A stretch of DNA of 64,000 bases, from NCBI RefSeq assembly GCF_010550695.1, contig NZ_JAAGOB010000001.1:124001-188000 (forward strand), written 5' to 3'. Below are positions 16,498-25,764 of the stretch, piece after piece. Below the pieces are notes generated by a model. It ran no database searches and was not told the DNA's origin. It was given only the letters and a program-made list of their open reading frames with translations. Position 1 is the stretch's first letter. Each line of letters begins with the position of its first letter. Both the position numbers and the translations under genes were made by a program. This DNA comes from Phytoactinopolyspora alkaliphila. GTDB taxonomy: Bacteria; Actinomycetota; Actinomycetes; Jiangellales; Jiangellaceae.

Positions 16498-17367
16498 TCA
16501 TTCCGTGCGTTGGTTTTCGAACGTAGCAGAGCCGCCGGCGTCGATGTCGGCGTCAGCGCGGGCACGAACCCCGGCGACGAGTTCCTTCACACGTCCCGCG
16601 TCGACGTACCGCGCCCGGACGGCCCCACCGGCGAGCCGGCGGATGAGCACATCCTCGGGAAGCGGCGACTGTGAGGCCACCAGGAGGACGTTGCCGAACC
16701 GCCGGCCGCGGAACTGGGCCGGCTCGGCGATCATGGCGACGTCCGCGAAGACCGAGCGTGCGGCCACGGCCTCCGCCCGGGACTCGCGGACTTGAGCGTT
16801 GTCGGCGACGTTGGCGACGTAGATACCGTCCGGACGCAGTACCCGCCCGACTTCGCGGTGGTACTCGACCGTGGTCAAGTGCGCGGGCACGGCGGAACCG
16901 TCGAAGGCGTCACGCACGACGACGTCCACGCTTCGATCGGGCAGCTCTGCGATCCCGGCGCGGCCGTCTGCAGCCTTGATCCGCAGTCCCCGCACGCCGC
17001 GCAGGCCGAACGCCTGCCGGGCGAGGGTTGCGAGTGCGGCATCGACCTCGAGGACGAGTTGCCGTGACCCAGGGCGGGTGAAGGCCAGATACAACGGGAG
17101 GGTGCAGCCGGCGCCTCCGATGTGGACGGCGGACATCGGCTCACCCTCTGGAGCCGCCACGTCGAGCACCCGCGCGGTCCACTGGACATACTCGAACTCG
17201 AGCCTGGTCGGATCGCCGGGATCGACGTATGAACTGGCGACGCCATTGACGAGCACGAGCCAGCCGCCCTTGCCGTCCTCGTCCGCGACGAGCTCCACGG
17301 TTCCGGTGTCGGTCGCGTGCTTGCCCGGTATGGGGGCGGGGTGGCGCTGTGAGCGTCTACTTGGCAC
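16498..17367 (-). CDS. Spermidine synthase-like methyltransferase-fold protein
   Basis: A 289-residue protein with the spermidine-synthase fold. The body runs VELVADEDGKGGW, LVNGVASSYVDPGDPTRLEF, then the nucleotide-binding motif AVHIGGAGCTLPLYLA and VLEVDAALATLAR, and DVVVRDAFDG. GTG 17367 (MPSRRSQRHPAPIPG) fits the start usual for these actinobacterial relatives. Many such proteins lack proven aminopropyltransferase activity, so the substrate is open. It lies just downstream of, but opposite to, the aldo/keto reductase: the two GTG starts are only about 20 bases apart. It could be co-transcribed with the MBL-rhodanese gene, which lies 38 bases upstream of its stop on the same strand but in front of the transcription direction. 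Confidence 0.8.
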   Translation of the reverse strand: MPSRRSQRHPAPIPGKHATDTGTVELVADEDGKGGWLVLVNGVASSYVDPGDPTRLEFEYVQWTARVLDVAAPEGEPMSAVHIGGAGCTLPLYLAFTRPGSRQLVLEVDAALATLARQAFGLRGVRGLRIKAADGRAGIAELPDRSVDVVVRDAFDGSAVPAHLTTVEYHREVGRVLRPDGIYVANVADNAQVRESRAEAVAARSVFADVAMIAEPAQFRGRRFGNVLLVASQSPLPEDVLIRRLAGGAVRARYVDAGRVKELVAGVRARADADIDAGGSATFENQRTE

Positions 17368-17386
17368 GCCATGTAGGTTCCCATGT

Positions 17387-18448
17387 GTGACACAGCGACC
17401 TCCCAAGGACCTCCATGTCAACGCCCCGCATCGGGCCGCGACCGATCGCTACGACGCCATGCGATACCGGCGCAGTGGCCGATCAGGTCTGGTGTTGCCT
17501 GCGGTGTCGCTCGGCCTCTGGCAGAACTTCGGCGACGAGACGCCCCTGGCCGTGCAACGTGCGATCATCCGCACCGCGTTCGATCGGGGAGTGACCCACA
17601 TCGACCTCGCGAACAACTACGGTCCGCCGCCCGGCGCGGCCGAGAAGAACTTCGGCCGGATCTTCGCCGAAGACCTGCGGCCGTACCGGGACGAACTGCT
17701 GATCTCCACGAAGGCGGGCTACGACATGTGGCCAGGCCCCTACGGCGAGTGGGGCTCGCGGAAGTATCTCCTGGCCAGCCTGGACGCGTCGCTGAAGCGG
17801 ATGGGCCTCGACTATGTGGACATCTTCTATTCGCATCGATTCGACCCGGACACGCCGCTCGAGGAGACCATGGGCGCCTTGGACACGGCGGTCCGCTCAG
17901 GGCGTGCCCTCTATGCCGGCATCTCGTCCTACTCCGCGGAGCGGACTCGAGAGGCCGTTGAGATCATGCGCTCGCTCGGTACGCCCATTGCCATTCACCA
18001 GCCGTCGTACTCGATGTTCAACCGGTGGATCGAGGAGGGTCTGCTCGACACCGCCGACGAGCTGGGCCTCGGCGTCGTCGCGTTTTCCCCGCTGGCACAA
18101 GGGCTCCTGACGAGCAAGTACCTGAACGGCGTTCCTGAGGACGCGCGGGCTGCCCGGCCGGGTTCGTTCGACCGCTCACTGATCACAGACCAGATGCTTG
18201 AGCGCCTCCGGGGACTAGACGAGATCGCCCGGTCCCGGGGCCAGTCACTCGCCCAGCTGGCACTGAGCTGGGCATTGCGAGACGACCGCGTGACCTCGGT
18301 GTTGGTGGGCGCGAGAACGGTGGATCAACTGGTCGACAACCTGGCGGCCGTGGATGGCGCGGAATTGTCCGCAAGCGAGATCGCGGCGATCGATCGATAC
18401 GCTGTCGACGCCGGCCTGAATCTCTGGGCGCGGTCGAGCGAGAGCTGA
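17387..18448 (+). CDS. yghZ: Aldo/keto reductase, YghZ (L-glyceraldehyde-3-phosphate reductase) type
   Basis: A 353-residue NADPH-dependent reductase of the AKR14/Kv-beta-like branch. Diagnostic segments are MRYRRSGRSGLVLPAVSLG, HIDLANNYGPPPGAAE (catalytic Tyr), ISTKAGYDMWPGPYG, SLKRMGLDYVDIFYSHR and the cofactor region SVLVGARTVDQLVDNL. GTG 17387 gives the short extra N-terminus usual in this group; ATG 17459 is the alternative. TAGGTT ends 7 bases before GTG 17387, pointing to a leaderless transcript. It probably detoxifies aldehydes such as methylglyoxal or L-glyceraldehyde 3-phosphate. Confidence 0.9.
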   Translation: MTQRPPKDLHVNAPHRAATDRYDAMRYRRSGRSGLVLPAVSLGLWQNFGDETPLAVQRAIIRTAFDRGVTHIDLANNYGPPPGAAEKNFGRIFAEDLRPYRDELLISTKAGYDMWPGPYGEWGSRKYLLASLDASLKRMGLDYVDIFYSHRFDPDTPLEETMGALDTAVRSGRALYAGISSYSAERTREAVEIMRSLGTPIAIHQPSYSMFNRWIEEGLLDTADELGLGVVAFSPLAQGLLTSKYLNGVPEDARAARPGSFDRSLITDQMLERLRGLDEIARSRGQSLAQLALSWALRDDRVTSVLVGARTVDQLVDNLAAVDGAELSASEIAAIDRYAVDAGLNLWARSSES

Positions 18449-18459
18449 GCGGAGCCGAC

Positions 18460-19224
18460 ATGGCGGACATGGTTGATCAGAGCCGGCGTGGAGTGCGGAT
18501 GGCCGAGGTGTGGGACCAGGTGCTCAGTGCCATGGCGGTGCACGCGAGCGAGACGGGTCCGGCGAGCCTGGACGTCGTCGACGTGGGCGGCGGCAGTGGC
18601 ACGTTCGCCGTGCCGCTGGCCGCTCGCGGGCACCGGGTGATTGTCGTCGATCCGAGTCCGAACGCGCTGGCCACGCTCCGCCAGCGTGCTGCCGAGAGCG
18701 GTGTGACCGAGCTGATCACCGCCGTCCAGGGTGAGGCCGCCGACGTGAGGTCGCTCGTGGGACCGCACGCCGCGGATGTCGTTCTGTGCCACGGCGTCCT
18801 CGATGTGGTGGACGATCCCGCTGCCGCCCTCGCCGGCATGGTGCCGGCCCTGCGGCCACATGCAATGGTCAGCGTGGTGGTGGCGCAGCGCAACGCCGCG
18901 GTCCTGGGGAAGGCGATGGCCGGCCACTTCCGGGACGCCCTGCACATGCTGGAGGACCGTGACGGTCGCTGGGGGAGCACCGACCCGCTGCCGCGACGAT
19001 TCAGCGAAGGAATGCTGACCGATCTGCTCGGCGCCGCGGGGCTGAGCGGGTTGCGTGTCTTCGGAGTGCGGTTCTTCACCGACCTGGTGCCGGGTGCGCT
19101 CGTCGACGACCCGGCGGACGTCCGGGAACTGGCCGCGCTCGAGTCACGGGCGGCGACGATGGCGGATATGCGTCCCCTTGCGGCCGCACTTCACGTCATC
19201 GGCTGGTCCGGTACGGGCGAATGA
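18460..19224 (+). CDS. Class I SAM-dependent methyltransferase
   Basis: A 254-residue Rossmann methyltransferase with motif I VVDVGGGSGTFAVPLA, the acidic end of beta-2 VIVVDPSP, and VLCHGVLDVVDDPAAAL at motif post-II/IV. It begins 11 bases after the reductase and is likely in the same operon. The substrate cannot be inferred: the C-terminal region (GLRVFGVRFFTDLVPGALVD) resembles small-molecule or tRNA cmo5U-type methyltransferases in actinobacteria. Confidence 0.82.
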   Translation: MADMVDQSRRGVRMAEVWDQVLSAMAVHASETGPASLDVVDVGGGSGTFAVPLAARGHRVIVVDPSPNALATLRQRAAESGVTELITAVQGEAADVRSLVGPHAADVVLCHGVLDVVDDPAAALAGMVPALRPHAMVSVVVAQRNAAVLGKAMAGHFRDALHMLEDRDGRWGSTDPLPRRFSEGMLTDLLGAAGLSGLRVFGVRFFTDLVPGALVDDPADVRELAALESRAATMADMRPLAAALHVIGWSGTGE

Positions 19225-19347
19225 GGAATGAGTTGGCGAGGTTGGGTTACAGTCTTTCCACCCTGGCTTTCCCCCGGCGCCGTCGGCGCATATGCTGGAG
19301 AGCACAGCAGTAAGGCCCTGTACATCCGCTTTCGTTGGAGGGGAACG

Positions 19348-19770
19348 GTGCCACTCTCCGATCATGAGCAGCGGCTGCTCGAGCAAATGGAGCAGGCGCT
19401 CCAGGCTGAGGATCCGAAGTTCGCCACCGCCATGCGTGGCGCCGATCTCCGGCGTCGCTACGTGCGTCGTGCCGTCTTGTCTGGAATTGCCTTTGTTCTG
19501 GGCATCGTGCTGCTGATGACGGGCGCCGTGATCCAGTTGATCCCCTTGGGCGTCGCTGGGTTCGTCGTCATGTTGATATCCGCGTGGCTGGGCGTCACCG
19601 CCTGGCGCCGCACGCCAGAAGCCACAGGGGACGAAGGCGATATCCCGAACATCAGCCCGGGTTCTCCGCGCCGTCAGCGCCGGTCCGGTCGTCAGCGTCA
19701 CGACGGCACGTTCATGCAGCGCATGGAAGAGCGCTGGCGCCACCGCCGCGAACGCGGGTACGGGAACTGA
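19348..19770 (+). CDS. DUF3040 membrane protein
   Basis: GTG 19348 with GGAGGGGAAC upstream gives 140 residues. The opening MPLSDHEQRLLEQMEQAL is the signature of actinobacterial DUF3040 proteins. Two adjacent membrane helices follow (AVLSGIAFVLGIVLLMTGAV, LIPLGVAGFVVMLISAW), then a charged Arg-rich tail of about 50 residues. The function is unknown; the gene is widely kept near dinB/dcw-flanking loci in actinomycetes. Confidence 0.88.
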   Translation: MPLSDHEQRLLEQMEQALQAEDPKFATAMRGADLRRRYVRRAVLSGIAFVLGIVLLMTGAVIQLIPLGVAGFVVMLISAWLGVTAWRRTPEATGDEGDIPNISPGSPRRQRRSGRQRHDGTFMQRMEERWRHRRERGYGN

Positions 19771-19781
19771 GCGTCCGCTCG

Positions 19782-20006
19782 TCAGCGTGACGAGTCGGCG
19801 GCGAACGAGAGCCCCCTCGCCGCGAGCTCCTCGCCGAGGATTCGGATCGCCTTGGGCCCGATTCCGTGGATCCTCAGCAGTTCTCTTGTTGTCATTCGTG
19901 TGAGCTGGACATACCGCGTGTAGCCGTGGTTTCTCAGCTCTCGGTGAGCCACTGTGCCGATCCGAGGCGAAAACTCTGCCGGCTCCGCCTCGGCGTTGTC
20001 CGACAT
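19782..20006 (-). CDS. Helix-hairpin-helix small DNA-binding protein
   Basis: A 74-residue protein. RIGTVAHRELRNHGYTRYVQL and TRELLRIHGIGPKAIRILGEEL form a helix-hairpin-helix of the type in the RNA polymerase alpha C-terminal domain (the GIGPKAIRIL hairpin binds DNA backbone). ATG 20006 has GGAG 6 bases upstream; ATG 20009 and 20021 are alternatives. It is downstream of the transglutaminase gene on the same strand and converges with DUF3040 at an 11-base gap. Confidence 0.75.
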   Translation of the reverse strand: MSDNAEAEPAEFSPRIGTVAHRELRNHGYTRYVQLTRMTTRELLRIHGIGPKAIRILGEELAARGLSFAADSSR

Positions 20007-20075
20007 CATCCGCTCCACCATCCTGTCCCATCACCGCCGGACCATGGCTGCCCGGCGTGGCTTGACACCCCGGAG

Positions 20076-22445
20076 TCAGGTGCCGTCCGCGTCTGTGTTG
20101 CGGGCCGTGGCACTTCTGGTCCTGATCGCGAACCTCTGCTCCCACGCCCGGATGCGATCCCCCGCGCTCTCCACGCGGTCCAGAACCTCGGAGATCTTGC
20201 CAACGACCCCGGCCCGGGCGTCGCTGAGAGACGCCGGCCACAGGAATGCCCGCAGACGCCGCTTGACCGGGCGGGTCCGCAGCAGGCGCTGACGGAACAA
20301 CTCGGTGTCTTCGCGGAGTTCCGGAACCGGCCCGGCCCGGCGGGCGTATCGCGCGTGTTCGGTGACGGACACGAGATGGCCGAGCAATCTGGCCGATTCG
20401 TCATCGAGCGTGGCGGCAGCGGACACCGAGCGGCCGACGCTGCGAGGCGTGGCCGCTGTGTCCCACGAGAAGCCCGCGTCGCGCACAACTTCGCTGAGCT
20501 CGGCCCACGATGCCGCGGCCATCGCTTCCGGGTCCTCGCCGGCCCGACGCCATCGGTGCCAGCTGCGCCACCTCGCCAGGCCGAGCGGAAGCCACGCCAG
20601 TGCACCGAGCACCACCAGAGCGGCTATCACGGCAAGAGGCCAGGTCGGGGTGCCGCCGGACGTGGTGTCCGTGCCGCCGACCAGAGAATCCTCGTCCGGC
20701 CGGACATCTTGGCCGCCGGTCGGTGAGGAGGTACTGGTGGAGTCCGGGGCGGGGGACTCGTCGTCCGGCGCGGAATCCTGAGGGAGCACGGTCCACGTGG
20801 GTGCAGTTCCGGTGCGTCCGGCGGGAGTGGGCTCGAACAGGGTCCAGCCGACGCCCTCGAAGTACAGCTCCGGCCAGGCGTGCATGTCATGCGAGCGAAC
20901 CAGGTAGGTGCCGTCGCCCTCGAAGATCCCGGGTGTGAACCCGACGGCTACGCGGGCGGGGATGCCGAGGTAGCGGGCCATGATGGCCATCGAGGCGGCG
21001 AACTGCTCGCAGTATCCGCGGCGATCGGTGAGGAAGTCGGCAAGCGCTGTCGCCGACGTCCCGGGCTGCGTGGAGATGTCGTAGGTGAACTCCGGCCCGC
21101 GGAACCACTGCTGCAGTGCCGCCGCCTTGGAGAAGTGGTCGTCGGCGTCCTTGGTGACTTCGTCGGCCAGGTCGGTGACGATGTCGGGGAGGTCGTCGGG
21201 TAGCTCGGTCAGATCGGCGACGTCGGAGTCGGGCGGGCCGGCTTCCTGCAGCGTGGCCGCATCGACGCTGATCTCCAGGCTGACGGCCGTGTACTCCGTG
21301 CCTTCGATGCTGGGGTCGGTGGAGACGACATCGAGAGTGTCGGTGTCGTAGCGCCAGTCACCCTGGATGTCGATCTCCTGGGCCGGGTAGGCGAGCGGCA
21401 GCCACCGTGAGTTGTAGTCCTCGGAAACGGAGAACTGGAACTCGATCTCGGGCGGATCGTCGAGATCCAGCCCGGGCGGCGGCGGCAGGCCGTCGACGAC
21501 ACGTTGCGACTCGGGCACGGGCCGGTCAGATGTCTGCCAGACTTCGCCGTCGAAAGAATCGAGAGTGACGATGCGGATGTAGTGGGCGGACTCGTCCGAG
21601 GCACGGTAGCGCAGGACATCGACGTTGTCCGGCCGGTTGAGGTTGCGCTGCAGATCCAGGATGGGATTGTCGGTGCGGATGGTCCGGCCGTCCCCACCCC
21701 CACCTCCGCCCCCGCGGCCACTGACCAAACCGTCTGAGAGCACCGGGGCGAACGCGGGAATCCCCACTGCCGCGATGAGGGCCATGGCCCCGACGCGGCG
21801 GCCGTTGCGCGCGAGTGCGTCCGTCTCCGGCAGCCCACGGCTGGACGCGGCACGACTGGCCGAGCGGCCCCATGCCGAGACCCGCACCCTGCTCTCGGTG
21901 ATGAGCATGGCGAGGAACCCGACGGCCGGCGGGACGAACCACCACCAGCCGATGTCGCCGCCCTCGATCGCGGCCGTCGCGGTGTAGCCGGCCGCCAACG
22001 GAACCCCCGCGAACACGACCCGGCGCAGACCAGCGGCCAGAAGGTCCACGAGCATGGCGATCGAGCCGGCGCCGACCACCAGATACGCCAGAATTCCCTG
22101 GGTGACCGGGACCGGGGTGGAGAACGTCGTGATCGCCTCGGCGCCGTCGGTGAACACGGCGACGAACCGGTCCGGCCAGGTGGTCGAGGGGAGGACCCCG
22201 AACCAGGCCAGATCCGCGGCGATCAGCAGGCCGAGCCACCAGGCCAGAACGACGAGCTGAGCCAGTGCGGCGAGGAGAACCGGAACCCGTAGCCGGCGGG
22301 CGACGTGGCCGGTGGCGGTGACCAGGATCATCGCCAGACCGGCGCGCAGGACCCAGGAGGCCTCGAGCGTGAGCTCGAGGAGCGGCAGCACCGAGACGAG
22401 TGCGGCCAGCCCGCCCACCAGAGTCAACCGAGTGTGACTGCTCAT
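20076..22445 (-). CDS. TgpA-like membrane transglutaminase
   Basis: A 789-residue protein. The first 200 residues hold about six membrane helices (DUF3488 type), one more lies near residue 225, then a long extracytoplasmic region with a transglutaminase core and a last helix (TWPLAVIAALVVLGALAWLPLG) before a cytoplasmic tail. The catalytic triad is in RRGYCEQFA (Cys), SHDMHAWPELY (His) and the acidic residue shortly after. A poly-Gly run (about eight residues) links the membrane and soluble parts. The start ATG 22445 overlaps the DUF58 stop by 4 bases. With MoxR and DUF58 it forms the common MoxR-DUF58-transglutaminase operon, with an unproven role in envelope protein maturation. Confidence 0.9.
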   Translation of the reverse strand: MSSHTRLTLVGGLAALVSVLPLLELTLEASWVLRAGLAMILVTATGHVARRLRVPVLLAALAQLVVLAWWLGLLIAADLAWFGVLPSTTWPDRFVAVFTDGAEAITTFSTPVPVTQGILAYLVVGAGSIAMLVDLLAAGLRRVVFAGVPLAAGYTATAAIEGGDIGWWWFVPPAVGFLAMLITESRVRVSAWGRSASRAASSRGLPETDALARNGRRVGAMALIAAVGIPAFAPVLSDGLVSGRGGGGGGGDGRTIRTDNPILDLQRNLNRPDNVDVLRYRASDESAHYIRIVTLDSFDGEVWQTSDRPVPESQRVVDGLPPPPGLDLDDPPEIEFQFSVSEDYNSRWLPLAYPAQEIDIQGDWRYDTDTLDVVSTDPSIEGTEYTAVSLEISVDAATLQEAGPPDSDVADLTELPDDLPDIVTDLADEVTKDADDHFSKAAALQQWFRGPEFTYDISTQPGTSATALADFLTDRRGYCEQFAASMAIMARYLGIPARVAVGFTPGIFEGDGTYLVRSHDMHAWPELYFEGVGWTLFEPTPAGRTGTAPTWTVLPQDSAPDDESPAPDSTSTSSPTGGQDVRPDEDSLVGGTDTTSGGTPTWPLAVIAALVVLGALAWLPLGLARWRSWHRWRRAGEDPEAMAAASWAELSEVVRDAGFSWDTAATPRSVGRSVSAAATLDDESARLLGHLVSVTEHARYARRAGPVPELREDTELFRQRLLRTRPVKRRLRAFLWPASLSDARAGVVGKISEVLDRVESAGDRIRAWEQRFAIRTRSATARNTDADGT

Positions 22446-23734
22446 GCGGCACCTTCGACGGAGGATCCGGTCACGCGCTGCAGGCCGAGGCGTTCCCACA
22501 CCGTGGCCAGATGGTCGGAACGGCCAGCAGTGATCACCGTCCAGCCGCCGCGGCGCAACGTCTGGCTCACATGAGCCTGCCGGACCTGCTCGGCCTCGCG
22601 CGCCGACATCGACGTCCACGACGCCACGTCGAGAACCACGGCGAGCGCTGTGCTCGATCCCTGCCTCAGACTGGCGACGATGTTCGCCTCCTCGGGTTGC
22701 ATCCTCCCTAGAACGGCGACGAGCATCCCGGTGGCCGCATCGGACCCTGCCAGGAGGTCCGGCCAGTGCGCGATGGACGCATGGCGGGTTGCGGAGACGA
22801 CCGCAAGGGTGTCGAGGAGCTGGACCCGGGTGTCCGCGGGCTGCCCTGCTGTCTGTTCCCAGCCGGGCGGCCGTGATTCCGCGCCTTCCGTGACCAGGCG
22901 AACGGCGTAGCCTCGCTCGGTGAGGTGGACGCCGATCGAGGCGGCGGCGCTGACCGCCCACTCCAGGGAGGAGTCCGGCCCTTCGCCGGCGTGCCCGCCG
23001 AGCCGGGTGTCGAGCAGGATGGTGGCCCTACTCTGCCAGGGCTGTTCCTCGCGGCGGACCATGAGCTCACCGTGGTGCGCCGTGGCTCGCCAATGCACGC
23101 GTCGCATGTCGTCGCCGTCGCGGTAGGCGCGGACTGTGGCGTCCTCTTCTCCTGCTGTCGCGATGGCTCGGGGCCGCGTCTCGCCACTGCTGCTCCACTC
23201 GCCGCTGAGCCGGACCGTCGGCAGTGCCCACACGGTAGGGGTGACGATGAGTGTCGCGACGTCGCTGAACGCCCGGCGCAGCTCGACCAGTCCGAAGGGA
23301 TCGGTGAGCCGGATGGTGAGGGGGCCGATGGGAAACGTGCCGCGCATCGCCGGAGTGACGTCGTAGGTGACCTCCCGGCGGAAGCGGGACCACACGTGGT
23401 CGAGGACGAAACGGGGCCGGCTGCCGAGTGTGTAGGGCAGGGTGTCCTCGACGAGGACCACGCCGGTGGGTATGCGAGTACGGTTCGAGAGCTCGAGGTG
23501 GACCGCGGTGCGCGAGCCGAGCGGGACCCGCGCCGGCTCGAGCGACCGGGCGGCGCTCAGGCGAACCCGGCTGCGGGCCGCGATGACCAGGCTGGCCAGC
23601 GGGAGCGCCAGCAGCAGGATTCCAGCCCGGAGAAGATCTCGCTGGCCGACCAGCACCGCCGCGAGCAGTACACCGCAGCCGAGCGACATGAACGCCCAGC
23701 CTCGTCTGGTCAGCCCGGACAGAAACTGGCCCAC
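22442..23734 (-). CDS. DUF58 domain protein
   Basis: GTG 23734, only 2 bases after the moxR stop, gives 430 residues. Two membrane helices lie near the N-terminus (RGWAFMSLGCGVLLAAVLVG, LLLALPLASLVI). The conserved DUF58 motif GEEDATVRAYRDGDDMRRVHW is followed by a von Willebrand factor A-like fold (ATILLDTRLGGHAGEG). It probably works with the MoxR ATPase as a chaperone-like pair. Its start has a weak ribosome site, so translation is likely coupled to moxR. Confidence 0.88.
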   Translation of the reverse strand: MGQFLSGLTRRGWAFMSLGCGVLLAAVLVGQRDLLRAGILLLALPLASLVIAARSRVRLSAARSLEPARVPLGSRTAVHLELSNRTRIPTGVVLVEDTLPYTLGSRPRFVLDHVWSRFRREVTYDVTPAMRGTFPIGPLTIRLTDPFGLVELRRAFSDVATLIVTPTVWALPTVRLSGEWSSSGETRPRAIATAGEEDATVRAYRDGDDMRRVHWRATAHHGELMVRREEQPWQSRATILLDTRLGGHAGEGPDSSLEWAVSAAASIGVHLTERGYAVRLVTEGAESRPPGWEQTAGQPADTRVQLLDTLAVVSATRHASIAHWPDLLAGSDAATGMLVAVLGRMQPEEANIVASLRQGSSTALAVVLDVASWTSMSAREAEQVRQAHVSQTLRRGGWTVITAGRSDHLATVWERLGLQRVTGSSVEGAA

Positions 23735-23736
23735 CG

Positions 23737-24765
23737 CTACGGCCGGCCCTCGGGCACGGGAACCTGCCGTACCAGGTCCGAGACGACGCTCACGGCGTCG
23801 CGCCGGCCGATCTGCGCCTCCGCCGTGGGCAGGATCCGGTGGGCCAGAACCGGGCCGGCCAGGGCCTGGATGTCGTCCGGGAGGACGTAGTCGCGGCCGT
23901 CGAGGGCGGCCCATGCCTTGGCTGCCCGGACGAGGTGCAGCGTGGCCCGGGGGGAGGCGCCAAGACGCAGCTCAGGTGAGGTTCGGGTGGCGCCGGTCAG
24001 CGCGACGGCGTAGTTCTTGACGGCGTCCGAGACGTACACCGAGCGGACCAGCCCGATGAGCTTGCGCATGTGGGCGGCGTCCGTGACGGGTTCGAGCGCG
24101 TCCAGGCCGGTGTGTGCGCCGTGTGTGTCGATCATCTGAATCTCGTCAGAGACGGACGGGTATCCCATCGCCAGGCGCACCATGAACCGGTCTCGCTGTG
24201 CTTCCGGCAGCGGGTAGGTGCCTTCCATCTCGATCGGGTTCTGCGTGGCCACCACCATGAACGGCGTGTCCAGCGGGTAGGTGGTGCCGTCGACGGTGAC
24301 CTGACGTTCTTCCATGCACTCCAGGAGTGCGGACTGGGTCTTCGGGGATGCGCGGTTGATCTCGTCGCCGACCACGACGTTGGCGAAGACGCCGCCGGGT
24401 TTGAACTCGAACTCCCGGCTCTCCTGATTGAAGACGGACACACCGGTGACGTCGCTCGGCATGAGGTCCGGAGTGAACTGAATGCGGCGGACCGAGCAAT
24501 CGATGGCGCGAGCGAGAGATTTCGCCAGCATGGTCTTGCCGACCCCGGGAACGTCCTCGATCAGCAGATGGCCCTCCGCGAACAGCACGGTCAGGGCGAG
24601 CTCGATGCTCTCGGGTTTTCCTTCGACGACGCCGCCGATGGCCGTTTGAAGCCGGTCTGCGGTTTCCGTCAGGTCGGCCAGGTCCAGCTCGCCGGAATGT
24701 GGCACGCCCACGGGGACGGCCGCGGCGGGCCGACTAGCTGGGTCGTGTGCCAAGGGCTCGGGCAC
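23737..24765 (-). CDS. moxR: MoxR family AAA+ ATPase
   Basis: A 342-residue AAA+ protein with Walker [17 protein letters not shown], Walker [16 protein letters not shown], sensor 1 [19 protein letters not shown] and the arginine-finger region [11 protein letters not shown] 24765 has AAGGAGAA 5 bases upstream. It is first in the moxR-DUF58-transglutaminase operon. MoxR proteins act as chaperones for assembly of partner proteins carrying VWA domains, here probably the DUF58 protein. Confidence 0.93.
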   Translation of the reverse strand: MPEPLAHDPASRPAAAVPVGVPHSGELDLADLTETADRLQTAIGGVVEGKPESIELALTVLFAEGHLLIEDVPGVGKTMLAKSLARAIDCSVRRIQFTPDLMPSDVTGVSVFNQESREFEFKPGGVFANVVVGDEINRASPKTQSALLECMEERQVTVDGTTYPLDTPFMVVATQNPIEMEGTYPLPEAQRDRFMVRLAMGYPSVSDEIQMIDTHGAHTGLDALEPVTDAAHMRKLIGLVRSVYVSDAVKNYAVALTGATRTSPELRLGASPRATLHLVRAAKAWAALDGRDYVLPDDIQALAGPVLAHRILPTAEAQIGRRDAVSVVSDLVRQVPVPEGRP

Positions 24766-24973
24766 TGGCGTTCTCCTTCACAGCCGGTGTCGGGAGCGAT
24801 CTGCTCGTGTCCCGAGTCTCGCAAATTGTGCGCCAAGAAACGAGCCCAAGGTTACGACCTTGCTGGCCGCATGCGCTCCTCCGGTCCATTCCTCCCGGGG
24901 GCCGGGATCGTCGCCCGTCCGCTCCGTCGCGGCCCGCAGCGGCTGGTGCGCCGCCCCGGCGTCGGGAGCGGAG

Positions 24974-25060
24974 TGGGGAGGTTGGGGAGCGGCGGGGAGC
25001 GTTTGTGGTTGCAAGTGGGGGAAAGTGGAGTAGAGTGGCGAGCAATGGAGCGAGAGTGGC
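24974..25060 (+). promoter_or_regulatory. MraZ-box-like array upstream of mraZ
   Basis: A run of G-rich direct repeats at 9-13 base steps: GTGGGG 24974, TTGGGG 24983, GCGGGG 24993, then GTGG at 25006, 25016, 25025, 25035, ATGG 25045 and GTGG 25056. MraZ binds direct repeats of TGGGN or GTGG type at 10-base spacing ahead of its own gene and represses the dcw operon. A promoter may lie inside (TTGCAA 25010, TAGAGT 25031). Nine repeats is more than the usual three or four. The rest of the gap back to 24766 shows nothing I can name. Confidence 0.7.
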
Positions 25061-25084
25061 CTAACCGACGGGGAGGTGGGGCAC

Positions 25085-25516
25085 ATGTTCTTGGGCACCC
25101 ACACGCCTCGCCTGGACGACAAAGGCAGGCTCTTCCTCCCGGCGAAGTTTCGAGAAGACCTTGCGGAGGGCGTAGTGATCACACGGGGGCAGGAACGCTG
25201 TCTCTACGTCTGGCCGCGGGGCGAGTTCCTTCGCTTCACCGAACAGCTGCGCGCGGCGCCGTTCACACACAAGGGCACCCGGGACTTCGCTCGAATGCTC
25301 GCCGCAGGTGCCAGCGACGAGATCCCGGACAAGCAGGGACGGATCACCATCCCGACCGGCCTTCGCACGTATGCGGGGCTGGAGAAGGAATGCACCGTCG
25401 TCGGTGCCATGACGCGGGTGGAGATCTGGTCGTCCGAGTCCTGGGAGACCTATCAGGCCGAGAAGGAGCCGATGTTCTCGGACATTTCGGAGGAGGTGCT
25501 GCCCGGGATCTTCTGA
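25085..25516 (+). CDS. mraZ: Transcriptional regulator MraZ
   Basis: A 143-residue protein with two SpoVT/AbrB-like halves: [23 protein letters not shown] and [17 protein letters not shown], each carrying the DxxGR...P motif. ATG 25085 lies 8 bases after GGGGAGG. MraZ is a ring-forming repressor that binds the repeat array directly upstream and controls the dcw cluster, so it is the first gene of the cluster and its own target. A 248-base gap without a recognised gene separates it from rsmH. Confidence 0.96.
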   Translation: MFLGTHTPRLDDKGRLFLPAKFREDLAEGVVITRGQERCLYVWPRGEFLRFTEQLRAAPFTHKGTRDFARMLAAGASDEIPDKQGRITIPTGLRTYAGLEKECTVVGAMTRVEIWSSESWETYQAEKEPMFSDISEEVLPGIF

Positions 25517-25764
25517 CCGCAGGCCAGCCCCCGCGATACCACACGTTCCCGACCCAGCCCATCTATCTCGTGCAACGAGGCCTCCGGCCCGCTCATCACT
25601 TCCTGGGACACCTTCCCCGGTTCCAGGCGGTACCTAGTCCGACATCTCGACAGAGCGGGCGGGGACCTGGTTGCACGAGGCGATTGCCACGGCGCCGGAC
25701 ACGGCAAGGACAGCAGAACAGATCGCGAGGCTTCTGCAGCAGAGGCGAGGAGACGAGCAGGACC

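Noticed and set aside
24070-25764. In-frame extension of rsmH back through mraZ
   Set aside because: The extra part is a shifted reading of moxR and mraZ; the RsmH family start fits ATG 25765.
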